The notes beneath the pieces were generated by a model, which did not search any database, was not told the origin of the DNA, and saw nothing but the letters and a program-made list of their open reading frames with translations. Position numbers and translations under genes: made by a program. 64,000 nt of DNA, taken from the NCBI GenBank assembly GCA_965202745.1, contig CBDBCB010000021.1, positions 186,001-250,000 of the forward strand, written 5' to 3'. Shown here piece by piece: positions 26,278 through 34,998 of this stretch. The DNA is from JACKII01 sp965202745 (GTDB lineage Bacteria > Pseudomonadota > Alphaproteobacteria > Bin95). Within the stretch, counting starts at the first letter, position 1; each line of letters starts with the position of its first letter.

Positions 26278-27163
26278 ATGACCGACTTCGAACGCCAGCG
26301 CCACTATGCCTACTCTGCCATCGACAGCCGCAAAACCTACGAGTGGCCGAACGGCAAGCGGCTTGCCGTCTACATCGCCAACAATGTGGAGGTCTTCCGC
26401 TATGGCGTCGGCAAGGGTGCCGCCATAGCACCACCGGACCAGGCGGTGAGCGACTCCGTCTATTCCTGGCGCGACTATGGCAACCGCGTCGGCTTCTGGA
26501 CGTTGATGGATGCGCTCGACAAGTATGACTTGCCTGCCGAAGCGCAACTCAACACCGCCATCTATGACGAATGCCCTGGCATTGCCGAGCGCCACCGCGC
26601 CCGCGGTGACGAGTTCCTGGGCCACGGGCACACCAATTCCGATGAGCAAGGCAATCTGCTGGAAGCGGAAGAACGCACGTTTGTCCGCTCGTGCGCGGAC
26701 ATTCTGGAAGCTAATGAGGGAACGCGCTCGACCGGATGGATGAGCCCCTGGCTCTCAAATTCCGCTGTCACGCTCGATCTGCTCCAGGAGGAGGGCTACG
26801 CCTACCATATGGACTGGACTATGGATGTCCACCCGGGGCGGCAAGATCCTCTCCATGCCCTATCCCATTGAGTGCAACGATAATCGGGGCATCGTCTGGT
26901 TCCGCTATACGTCCGACGAATTTGCCCAGATGCTGATCGACCAGTTCGACGAGATGCTGGAGCAGTCGTCCAAATACCCCTTGGTCTGTCCGATCAGCCT
27001 GCATCCATTCGTGGTTGGCCGCCCCTACTGCCTGCGGGCGCTAAAACGGGTGTTCGAGCATATCGACAAGCACCGCGACCAAATATGGCTCACCCGGCCG
27101 GGCGAAATCGCCCGGCATATCGCCAGCTTGCCTGCCGGAATCGTGCCGGGCAGCCAGGCCTGA
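26278..27163 (+). pseudogene. Polysaccharide deacetylase family protein (allantoinase PuuE-like), frameshifted
   Basis: ATG at 26278 starts MTDFERQRHYAYSAIDSRKT. The NodB-type fold is recognisable: ALDKYDLPAEAQLNTAIYD, FLGHGHTNSD and EAEERTFVRSCADILE. After YHMDWTMD at about 26827 the frame is lost, and the other frame resumes MSTRGGKILSMPYPIECNDN through CPISLHPFVVGRPYCLRALK. Relatives have about six more residues at the junction (DDQP-type), so a small non-triplet deletion is likely. Cofactor-free allantoinases and chitin deacetylases share this fold; with an amidase and carbamoylase next door a ureide or cyclic-amide role is plausible (inference). Confidence 0.8.
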
Positions 27164-27316
27164 CGAAGAAAGTTTGCGGCGGTAATCGATTTCTATGCGT
27201 GCTTCGCGTACGATCATCGGCTTTATTGATCAGACCCCGGTACGGAGCGCAGTCTCATTTCCACCAGCCTTTCGCCTAAAGAGCGGGAACGCTTTCACAA
27301 TCTGCTGAAGCTCGCT

Positions 27317-27781
27317 GTGAATAGCCCGTTCGAGGGTGAACGCGACGCAGCGCTGGCAGCGGCTGAGCGGTTGGTCTCCAAGCACGGCATGACCTTGGAC
27401 GAGGCTGCTCAGCGCGCGGTCGAAGATAATGCGACCGAAGCCAGGGAGAAAGAGCGGGCGCAAAACAATGCCGAGCAGGGTGCCGCTCACCGCTTTCGCG
27501 AGGCGGAGGCCCGGCGCGCAGCCGACAAGGAGCAGTGGGAGCAAGCCTGGCGTGATGCTCAGGCGCGCGGTTTGGATGGCGAGCCAAAAGAAAAACCCAA
27601 AGCCCCGCCCCCCAATTTTACGCGTCCGCGCAGCAATCGTTGCCGCAACCCGGTGGTCTTCGCCCAGGTGCTGCTAAAAGAAACCGGTCTGCCCCTGCAG
27701 GAGATTGCCGCAATCACGCAACTGGACATGTACCAGGTAGTTGGGTTGAAGTTGAAACTTCGGGATGCTGAAGCGGCCTAG
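27317..27781 (+). CDS. DUF2786-like protein
   Basis: From GTG at 27317 a 154-residue basic/acidic helical protein. The segment SPFEGERDAALAAAERLVSK with HGMTLDEAA matches the DUF2786 helix pair. In the same frame the codons upstream read ISTSLSPKERERFHNLLKLA, which looks like the missing first helix, but no ATG, GTG or TTG occurs between the upstream TGA (about 27225) and 27317. Either translation starts at the GTG or the true start was lost. The middle is charged low-complexity, and the C-terminus VFAQVLLKETGLPLQEIAA resembles a helix-turn-helix. Function unknown. Confidence 0.6.
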   Translation: MNSPFEGERDAALAAAERLVSKHGMTLDEAAQRAVEDNATEAREKERAQNNAEQGAAHRFREAEARRAADKEQWEQAWRDAQARGLDGEPKEKPKAPPPNFTRPRSNRCRNPVVFAQVLLKETGLPLQEIAAITQLDMYQVVGLKLKLRDAEAA

Positions 27782-27815
27782 CGAAACGCTCTTGCCGCGT
27801 CTAACAAGGAGCCAA

Positions 27816-28313
27816 ATGATGGCTGACTGGAATGATTTGCGTGCACTGGCCGATACGGTCGGGGCAAAATTGAAAGCGCGTGGCGAAACCGTCTCGGTTT
27901 GCGAAACCTCCGGTGGTGGCCTGATCTCGGCAGCGTTGCTGGCGGTCAGCGGGGCCTCTGCCTATTACCGGGGCGGCGCAGTTACTTATTCCTGTTGGGG
28001 CCGCGATGGCCTGCTCGATATTCCGCTGGACGAATTGGAAGGTATCCGTTCCTCCTCCGAACCGTACGCCGCCATTTTGGCGAAAACGATCAAAGAGAGG
28101 GTGCAGACAGATTGGGGTCTGTCAGAGACAGGTGCTGCTGGACCGACAGGCAATCGCTATGGCGATGCTGCCGGCCACACCTGTGTCGGGATCTCAGGGG
28201 CAATCTCCACGACGCGCACTCTGGAAACGGCCAGCGGTGATCGGGAGGCAAACATGTTTGCCTTTGGTATCGAAGCCCTGTCTCTGCTGAACGAGGCGCT
28301 GGATACCGTTTAG
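27816..28313 (+). CDS. CinA family protein (nicotinamide-nucleotide amidohydrolase-like)
   Basis: ATG at 27816 follows AAGGAGCC. The 165-residue protein is the stand-alone CinA C-terminal domain: VCETSGGGLISAALLAVSGA followed by YYRGGAVTYS and GLSETGAAGPTGNRYGDAAG. Family members deamidate NMN to nicotinic acid mononucleotide (PncC). The usual ES-C-TGG motif is replaced by CETSGGG here, with the Ser preserved, so activity is uncertain. It overlaps nothing and starts 35 bp after the DUF2786-like gene. Confidence 0.82.
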   Translation: MMADWNDLRALADTVGAKLKARGETVSVCETSGGGLISAALLAVSGASAYYRGGAVTYSCWGRDGLLDIPLDELEGIRSSSEPYAAILAKTIKERVQTDWGLSETGAAGPTGNRYGDAAGHTCVGISGAISTTRTLETASGDREANMFAFGIEALSLLNEALDTV

Positions 28314-28344
28314 GCCCCTATCTCATCACCCCGATTGTGGGTGG

Positions 28345-28836
28345 TCAGAATTTGATGTGCACGACGGCGAACATGTAGGCAAACGCCGCTAGCGCAATCA
28401 GGATGATGATATGCGGGATGAAGTCCCGGATGGTCATTGAGCCCGCGGAAATTTGCGCCCGCGCCATCAATGCCGGGCGTTCTTGCTCCTGCCGGGCCCG
28501 AATATCATCGGCAATATGGGAAAGCTGCGTATCTACCCAGGCGAAAAACGGGGCGTCGCCGTCGGTCCGGTCGATGGTGGCGGAGTTAGTCGCCAGATCG
28601 ATTTCAGCCCGGAATGTTTCCACTCCTACCGTCGTGTCATCAGGCGCTTCCGCGCGCTTGGTCAGGTTCAGGTGCCACTTTCCGGCGTCATTGCCCGGCC
28701 GCCATTGCACGAGGCATTCCATCCCTTCGCTCAACGGCAGCCGGCGGGGCGGCAATGGGACACAAATGTCAGGCGGCATTGTTGTCAGCGCTTCCAAAGC
28801 TCGCGCCGCTGCGCTTTCTGTTTGTTGGCTAGGCAT
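28345..28836 (-). CDS. Hypothetical protein with C-terminal membrane anchor
   Basis: A 163-residue protein. The N-terminal ~130 residues are soluble with EGMECLVQWRPGNDAGKWHL and many charged residues. The C-terminus has one hydrophobic helix (FIPHIIILIALAAFAYMFAV) close to the end, so it is probably tail-anchored. I do not recognise the family. It is convergent with the CinA-type gene and its codon usage matches its neighbours. Confidence 0.55.
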   Translation of the reverse strand: MPSQQTESAAARALEALTTMPPDICVPLPPRRLPLSEGMECLVQWRPGNDAGKWHLNLTKRAEAPDDTTVGVETFRAEIDLATNSATIDRTDGDAPFFAWVDTQLSHIADDIRARQEQERPALMARAQISAGSMTIRDFIPHIIILIALAAFAYMFAVVHIKF

Positions 28837-29220
28837 TGGTCATTCCGGTGTCACGATGGCCATCGTTCGGCATCGCCCTGACTGGCCGGGCAATGCTCAA
28901 GTCAGCGCAAAGCTATACTGTGTCGGCAGCAGCGTGGCCAGGGGCGAGGTAATGTAGCCAGGCGGTTGCAGTTTAGGTAAGCGACAGGTGGAAGTGGCGT
29001 TGTCGTTCAATTTAGCGATGCGTCCCGCGGTCGGACAACAACGTTGCCTCCGGGGGATGTTTGCTGTTGCGATTGACTTGACACGGCACGCTCCCTATTT
29101 CACCTGCATCCGGGCCCATGTCTTGCGGCATGAATCCGGGGCTCTATTAGCGGGTGTCCATATTGGGCATACTGGCTTATTTCCGGCCAATAGCCTTAAT
29201 CAAATTGTACGAGGACCGCC
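28837..29220. other. Intergenic region upstream of secA
   Basis: About 380 bp without a supported gene. Frames of 60-80 codons exist but show no family resemblance. It should carry the secA promoter; no clear consensus or secM-like leader was seen. Confidence 0.4.
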
Positions 29221-31968
29221 ATGATCGGCGCGCTTGCCAGGCGAATTTTTGGAACGGTCAATGACCGGGTGCTCAAGCGCCTGGATAAAGATGTCGCTGC
29301 CATCAATACATTGGAATCGGAACTGGAAGCGCTTGATGATGCGGCATTGCGAGCCCGCACCGACGCTTTCCGGACCCGGCTAGCCAACGGTGAAACGGTG
29401 GATGACCTGCTCGTTGAAGCATTCGCCACAGTGCGCGAAGCAGCCAAGCGCACGCTGGGTCAGCGGCATTTCAATGTCCAGCTTCGCGGCGGCATGGTTC
29501 TGCATGAGGGCAAAATCTCAGAGATGAAGACCGGCGAGGGAAAAACCCTTGTCGCGACCTTGCCCGTCTACCTGAACGCGCTGACTGGACGGGGCGTGCA
29601 TGTGGTGACGGTCAATGATTACCTCGCAACGCGTGATGCCGGTTGGATGGGGCAGGTCTACCAGTTTTTGGGCCTATCCGTCGGCTGCATCGTGCACGGG
29701 CTAGATGACAATGCGCGCCGTCAGCAATACGCCTGTGACGTGACTTATGGCACGAACAACGAGTTCGGCTTTGACTATCTGCGCGACAATATGAAGTTCC
29801 AGCTGGAGGAGATGGTCCAGCGCGACTTTCACTATGCGATTGTGGATGAGGTTGACTCTATCCTGGTCGATGAAGCGCGCACACCGCTTATTATCTCAGG
29901 CCCGGCCGAAACCTCATCCGACCTTTATGTTCGCATCGACGCTCTGATGCCGGCGATTGTGCCGGATGACTATGAAATGGATGAGAAATCCAAGTCGGTA
30001 ACGCTGACCGACGTCGGCACCGAACATGTAGAGCAGATGGTGCGCGACGTTGGCATAGTCGAAGAAGGCACCCTTTACGACATCGCCAATATCTCGGTTC
30101 TGCATCACGTCAACCAGGCGCTTAAAGCCCATACCTTGTTTGAATGTGACCGTGACTACATGGTGCGCGACGGCAAAGTGGTCATCATCGACGAGTTTAC
30201 GGGCCGCGCTATGGAAGGCCGCCGTTACTCGGAAGGCTTACATCAGGCGCTGGAAGCGAAAGAAGGCGTAGAGGTTCAACTGGAGAACCAGACGCTGGCC
30301 TCCATTACCTTTCAGAATTATTTTCGTGCCTACGACAAGCTGGCCGGTATGACCGGTACCGCTATGACGGAAGCCGGAGAGTTCGAGGAAATCTACAGCC
30401 TCGAAGTGGTGGATATTCCCACCAATGTTGAAGTCACCCGCAAAGACACCGACGACGAAGTCTACCGGACCTTGCGGGAAAAGAACGAGGCGATCCTACT
30501 GGAAATCGCTGACTGTCATGCCCGCAAACAGCCTGTCCTGGTGGGTACCGTCTCGATTGAGAAATCGGAAGCGCTGGCAAAACTGCTGACCGGCAAAAAC
30601 ATCCTCCATAGTGTGTTGAACGCGCGGTACCATGAACAGGAAGCGATGATCATCGCCCAGGCCGGCAAACCCGGCAGCGTGACCATTGCTACCAATATGG
30701 CTGGCCGTGGTACCGACATTCAGCTGGGTGGCAACGCCGATATGATGGCGGAACAGCGCTGTGGCGGCATAACCGATCAGGCGGAGCGCGATCGGATATT
30801 TGCCGAGGTGCGGACGGAGGTCGATCGCGATAAGGCCATCGTAAAGCAGGCAGGTGGCCTCTATGTCATCGGCACGGAGCGTCACGAAAGTCGCCGGATC
30901 GATAACCAGTTGCGCGGCCGCGCCGGTCGTCAGGGCGATCCGGGCGGGTCGAAGTTCTTCGTCAGCCTCGAAGACGACCTGATGCGGATTTTCGGCTCGG
31001 AACGTATGGACAGTGTCCTGCGCCGTCTGGGTCTGAAAGAAGGCGAGGCGATCGTCCATTCCTGGATCAACAAGGCGCTGGAAAAGGCCCAGCAAAAGGT
31101 TGAGGCCCGCAACTTCGAAATTCGCAAAAACCTGTTGCGTTTCGACAATGTGATGAATGATCAGCGCAAAGTCATTTACGAACAGCGCCGCGAAATCATG
31201 CGTGCCGAAGAGGTGCAGGAAACCGTCGCCGACATGCGCGAGCAGGTACTTGACGGTTTCGTTTCAGCCCGCATGCCTAAAAAAGCACTACCCGATCAGT
31301 GGGATACCGCTGGCCTGCATGAGGAAGTCCTGCGCGTCTTCGCCCTTGACCTGCCAGTACACGATTGGGCCAAGGAAGAGGGCATTGCCGACGAGGAAAT
31401 GCGCGAGCGGATTTCCAAGGCTGCGGACCAGAAAATGGCAGAGAAAGCGGCCAACTGGGGTCCTGAACTGATGCGGATGGCGGAGAAGAGCGTATTGCTT
31501 CAACTGCTTGATCAGTACTGGAAAGACCATCTGCTGCAGCTCGATCATCTGCGCCAGGGCATTGGTTTGCGTGCCTATGCGCAGAAAGACCCGCTGAACG
31601 AGTACAAATCCGAGGCTTTTGAGTTGTTTGAAGGGATGCTTGGCCGCCTGCGCGAGTCGGTGATCGGCGCTCTGTCTCACCTCGAGCTTCGCATGGAAGC
31701 TCCGCTGAACATGCCACAATCGCCCGACGGCAGTATCTGGCAGGAGCAGCATGAGGAAATTCCCGGCATGGCCACTGGCGAGCTGGAAATGGCGGATGCC
31801 GTGGCCAGTACGGATGCCGAACTAGTGCCGCAGCCTGTCCGCTCCGCCGCTGCTGCGCAGACGATCGACCCCACTGATTCTTCAACTTGGGGGAAAGTTC
31901 CGCGGAACTCACCTTGCCCGTGCGGCTCTGGCAAGAAGTACAAGCATTGCCATGGTGCCCATCTTTAG
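29221..31968 (+). CDS. secA: Preprotein translocase ATPase SecA
   Basis: A complete 915-residue SecA. Walker A MKTGEGKT is at residues 102-109; the DEAD-type DEVD, preprotein cross-linking and helical scaffold regions follow, with FDNVMNDQRKVIYEQRREIM and QYWKDHLLQLDHLRQGIGLR. The last 20 residues carry the zinc-binding SEC-C motif CPCGSGKKYKHC for SecB and lipid interaction. SecA drives export through SecYEG at the inner membrane. The frame is free of lesions over 2.7 kb. Confidence 0.98.
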   Translation: MIGALARRIFGTVNDRVLKRLDKDVAAINTLESELEALDDAALRARTDAFRTRLANGETVDDLLVEAFATVREAAKRTLGQRHFNVQLRGGMVLHEGKISEMKTGEGKTLVATLPVYLNALTGRGVHVVTVNDYLATRDAGWMGQVYQFLGLSVGCIVHGLDDNARRQQYACDVTYGTNNEFGFDYLRDNMKFQLEEMVQRDFHYAIVDEVDSILVDEARTPLIISGPAETSSDLYVRIDALMPAIVPDDYEMDEKSKSVTLTDVGTEHVEQMVRDVGIVEEGTLYDIANISVLHHVNQALKAHTLFECDRDYMVRDGKVVIIDEFTGRAMEGRRYSEGLHQALEAKEGVEVQLENQTLASITFQNYFRAYDKLAGMTGTAMTEAGEFEEIYSLEVVDIPTNVEVTRKDTDDEVYRTLREKNEAILLEIADCHARKQPVLVGTVSIEKSEALAKLLTGKNILHSVLNARYHEQEAMIIAQAGKPGSVTIATNMAGRGTDIQLGGNADMMAEQRCGGITDQAERDRIFAEVRTEVDRDKAIVKQAGGLYVIGTERHESRRIDNQLRGRAGRQGDPGGSKFFVSLEDDLMRIFGSERMDSVLRRLGLKEGEAIVHSWINKALEKAQQKVEARNFEIRKNLLRFDNVMNDQRKVIYEQRREIMRAEEVQETVADMREQVLDGFVSARMPKKALPDQWDTAGLHEEVLRVFALDLPVHDWAKEEGIADEEMRERISKAADQKMAEKAANWGPELMRMAEKSVLLQLLDQYWKDHLLQLDHLRQGIGLRAYAQKDPLNEYKSEAFELFEGMLGRLRESVIGALSHLELRMEAPLNMPQSPDGSIWQEQHEEIPGMATGELEMADAVASTDAELVPQPVRSAAAAQTIDPTDSSTWGKVPRNSPCPCGSGKKYKHCHGAHL

Positions 31969-32053
31969 TTTCATGACTACGAAGTTATGGTTGTTCCGCT
32001 GTCAGGAGTGCCTGTAAGGTTTAACCGGTTTCATAGTTTGAGAGGACATGGTC

Positions 32054-32215
32054 ATGAAAACACTAGCAACGCTTGCTGTCGCGACGTTTGTCTTTGCCGT
32101 CGGTAGTGCATCTGCATGTGAGTGGAACAAGACTGCCAAGCAGTCCACGCAAACCACCGAGAGCACCAAGGTGGCATCCGTCGCTGGACCGCAATCGACT
32201 CCGGTCAAGAAATAG
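32054..32215 (+). CDS. Small secreted protein, 53 residues
   Basis: ATG at 32054, TAG at 32213-32215. MKTLATLAVATFVFAVGSAS is a clean Sec signal peptide with cleavage expected after ASA. The mature part is about 30 residues, CEWNKTAKQSTQTTE onward, with one Cys right at the N-terminus and many Thr/Ser/Lys. A strong terminator follows 22 bp later, which supports a real transcription unit. I recall similar short proteins in other Rhodospirillales genomes but know no function. Confidence 0.7.
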   Translation: MKTLATLAVATFVFAVGSASACEWNKTAKQSTQTTESTKVASVAGPQSTPVKK

Positions 32216-32237
32216 CCTGAGCCTTTTGAGGCTCGGC

Positions 32238-32274
32238 AAAAGGGCCGTTGCGGTTGGACCGCGCGGCCCTTTTT
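32238..32274 (+). terminator. Rho-independent terminator
   Basis: AGGGCCG (32241-32247) pairs with CGGCCCT (32264-32270), flanked by AAA and a run of five T. It ends the small secreted-protein unit. Confidence 0.8.
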
Positions 32275-32300
32275 GTGGGCTTACGGCCTGCGTTAAGCGT

Positions 32301-32420
32301 ACCGCCGCCGAAGCCGCCTTCGGAAACGTTGCTCAGGTCAGCTACATCGCTTTTCAGCATTTCCTTGTAAGGCTGTGCAGTGGCAAACGCCAAACCAGGT
32401 CAGACGCCATATCGCCAGCG
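32301..32420 (-). pseudogene. Leucyl aminopeptidase 3' remnant beyond IS481 fragment
   Basis: Minus-strand codons read QPYKEMLKSDVADLSNVSEG then GFGGG, the segment that follows the active site in M17 aminopeptidases. Just before it, in another frame, is VWRLPL, so a one-base change is also present. The true C-terminus after GGFGGG is missing. It is the piece separated from 33062-34181 by the IS481 fragment. Confidence 0.8.
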
Positions 32421-32421
32421 C

Positions 32422-32994
32422 TTAGCTGTTCCATCCTGGAAGGTAATATGGCTGTTTCCTGACCAGCTCTAGTTTGAGTTTGCGCCATCCCTTCATTGCC
32501 TGCAAGGGCGTCTTGCTGCCCAGGGCTGATTGCGGCAGCGGCTGGGTGTAAAGCCAGACATAGCGAAGCAGCGTGGCTTCCAGAACCTCGCCGGATCGGA
32601 AGGGATGGCTCTGCAGAACCTCTTCGATGCGGCCATTGAACCGTTCGACCATACCGTTGGTCTGAGGTGACCTAGGCGGCGTCAGGCGATGATCGATATC
32701 GAGGGCGGCGCCCAGCGTGTCGCATTCATGCGCGCCTGTTGCGGCGCGCTGGCGCAGACCGAAGAGGCGATCCGTGAACTCTTTTCCATTATCCGGGAGT
32801 ATGGGGCGGATCCGCATCGGGCAGGCGCGCTCCAGGGCGCGCAGGAAGCGCCGGGCATTGGCCGCTGTCTTGCTGTTGTAGACCCTGACAACAACCCAAC
32901 GCGTTGCCCTGTCGATGGCCACGAAGAGGGAACGGCGGCGGCTCTCATCTGCCATCGGTGGCGTCGTCGCCTGACTGTGAAGCTTGATCACCAT
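32422..32994 (-). mobile_element. IS481-family transposase fragment
   Basis: About 190 residues of a DDE integrase core: MADESRRRSLFVAIDRATRW, ILPDNGKEFTDRLFGL (second Asp), RLTPPRSPQTNGMVERFNGR (catalytic Glu) and a C-terminus ALGSKTPLQAMKGWRKLKLE. This matches IS481. The N-terminal helix-turn-helix domain and first ~120 residues are gone; the sequence to about 33060 still belongs to the element but is not readable. No terminal repeats are evident. It lies inside the aminopeptidase gene. Confidence 0.85.
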
Positions 32995-33061
32995 GTCGCT
33001 CTCCCATCCCGCGCCTCGGTCAAAACACAGCGTGCCATGAAAAACGCAGAGCGACGAGGGG

Positions 33062-34181
33062 CTATCTGATCAGCCGGGATGGAACACTTAGCAACTCCGC
33101 GGCAAGCCCATCATGGTTACAGAACAGCGCTGGCAGGTCCGTACCCAGTGCGACGCGTGCCGCGCCGGTCAGCGTCGCACAGTCCAAAATCATCATCTCC
33201 GGGGCTTCCGTATCGGCCTCTGCCAGTGCATCGCACAGGATCAGGCGGCCCTCAGCGTCGGTGTTGCCAATCTCGACCGTTAGTCCTTTGCGGGTTTTGA
33301 TCACGTCCAGGGGGCGCATGGCGTTGCCGCTAACGCTGTTTTCCACCGCCGGCACGAGCACGCGCAACCGCACCAGCAGATCGGTTGCCATGATCATGTG
33401 AGCCAGCGCCAGCACGTTGGCCGCACCGCCCATATCTTTCTTCATCCGCAGCATGCCACCGGCAGGCTTCATATCCAGGCCGCCGGTGTCAAAGCAGACA
33501 CCCTTCCCGACCAGCGTCACCTTCGGTGCGTCCGGCGCGCCCCACCGCAAATCAATCAGCCGGGGCGCATTTGCGGCTGCCCGGCCAACCGCATGGACCG
33601 TTGGGTAATTGTTGGCTAGCAGTTCGTCGCCAACGAGCTCAGTGATCTCTGCACCGAATTGCTCGCCAACCGCACGAACGGCGGCGCATAACTCTTCTGG
33701 CCCCACCCATATCGTTGGCGGGCGTATTGAGCAGGTCGCGGGCTAGGCAGACGCCCTTGGCGATGGCTTCTGCAACGCCGTGATTGCCCATTCCGGGCCA
33801 CAGGAGCCGGGCTTTCGGTGCTTTCACATCCTTGTAGCGGCCAAAGGTATAGCCACCCAGCAGGAAGCCGGTCGCAACCTCGGTCGCTGCCGCATCCTCC
33901 CAGGCACCGGCCAGCATATAATCACCAGCAGGCAGTTTCCCTGGAAGTCCGCCCGCGCTCCAAAGCGCGTTGTCCATGCCAGCCAGCACAGCGGCAATGT
34001 CGCCATTTTTGCCCGGCAGCACACAAATCGAGCCTGGCTTGGCCGTAAACTCATTTGCCTTGGTCCAGGCTTGTTCGCCATCGGGCCGGGTGGCGATCCA
34101 GGCGTCCCACTCATCCGCTGCGAACAGATGCAGCGGCACCGCGTTTGGCGAGGCGTCGATCAGAAGGTCATTGATTGGCAT
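33062..34181 (-). pseudogene. Leucyl aminopeptidase (M17), 5' part, frameshifted and IS-interrupted
   Basis: ATG at 34181 starts MPINDLLIDASPNAVPLHLF and reads to LARDLLNTPANDMG. There CCCA is doubled (33702-33709 on the plus strand), which shifts the frame; the other frame continues MGPEELCAAVRAVGEQFGAE, VGKGVCFDTGGLDMKPAGGM and the family signature NTDAEGRLIL with metal and catalytic residues present. At about 33080 (NHDGLAAELLS) homology ends at the IS481 fragment, and the next piece is at 32301-32420. M17 enzymes are cytoplasmic dizinc aminopeptidases. Confidence 0.9.
33702..33709. repeat. Doubled CCCA causing frameshift in aminopeptidase
   Basis: CCCACCCA; a single CCCA would give an uninterrupted NDMGPEEL. 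Fourth short tandem duplication that breaks a gene in this window. Confidence 0.8.
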
Positions 34182-34201
34182 GGTGTTGCTCTTCTCCAGG
34201 G

Positions 34202-34972
34202 CTAAAGCGTCAGTTGCGATACTTCGCAGACCGCAGCATCCAGCATTTGCAATTGATTAGGTTCGGACAGGCGGTGGTCGCCGCCTTTGATATAGGTGAT
34301 CCGTACATCGGTGCTGGCCAGCTTGTCGGCCAGTTCCAACGAATTCTGCCAGGGCACTGCATCATCCTCGACGCCGTGCAAAATACGGACAGGTCCTGCG
34401 AATGAATGCCCGTCGCCCGTCAGAACCAGGTTCGCCTTTCCATCGTCCAACAAGCGTTTGGAAATGATGTACGGGTCGTCGGAATAGGGTGTTGGGCGGG
34501 TTGTGTACCCTTGAGCGGCGAGTTCTGCTTTTTGCTGGTCGGAAAGCGCCTCTTCCATCCGCAGCACAAAATCGGGCGCGGGCGCGATGCCGACCAACCC
34601 TGAGACTCGATTGGGAAACTTGTTCGCGGCCAACAGCATGACCCAGCCACCCATCGACGAGCCAACCAGAATCTGAGGGCCGCTCGTGACGGCCTCTATC
34701 ACCGCTGCTGCATCACCAGCCCAGTCCGATATTCCGGCTTCAGCGAAAACGCCGCCCGATTGGCCATGGCCGCGATAGTCCAGTCTGGTGTATTGCTGGC
34801 CTCGTTCCCGGCACTTTGCCTCCAGATGAAGCGTTTTACCGCCCTCCATGTCCGACATAAAGCCACCCAGAAACACCACGCCCGGCAGCTTTGCACCGCT
34901 GCCACGGGACCGTGAGTGATGATAGGCAATCGCAATCCCATTGCGGTCCAGAAAAGCTGGCTGGCGGTTCAT
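34202..34972 (-). CDS. Alpha/beta hydrolase (ABHD10-like esterase)
   Basis: ATG at 34972 is preferred over a TTG at 34999, which coincides with the divergent glycosyltransferase start. The 256-residue protein has the oxyanion strand VVFLGGFMSDMEGGKT, the nucleophile elbow GSSMGGW and a C-terminal catalytic His in YIKGGDHRLSEP. The DYRGHGQSGG motif is typical of the ABHD10/YqiA-like small esterase group (thioesterase or glucuronide esterase). It starts 27 bp from the divergent glycosyltransferase gene and ends 21 bp before the broken aminopeptidase start on the same strand. Confidence 0.85.
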   Translation of the reverse strand: MNRQPAFLDRNGIAIAYHHSRSRGSGAKLPGVVFLGGFMSDMEGGKTLHLEAKCRERGQQYTRLDYRGHGQSGGVFAEAGISDWAGDAAAVIEAVTSGPQILVGSSMGGWVMLLAANKFPNRVSGLVGIAPAPDFVLRMEEALSDQQKAELAAQGYTTRPTPYSDDPYIISKRLLDDGKANLVLTGDGHSFAGPVRILHGVEDDAVPWQNSLELADKLASTDVRITYIKGGDHRLSEPNQLQMLDAAVCEVSQLTL

Positions 34973-34998
34973 CTGATCATCCGAAAGGTGGCGGGCCA

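Noticed and set aside
28988..29224. 78-codon frame just upstream of secA
   Set aside because: No RBS, no homology, overlaps the secA start.
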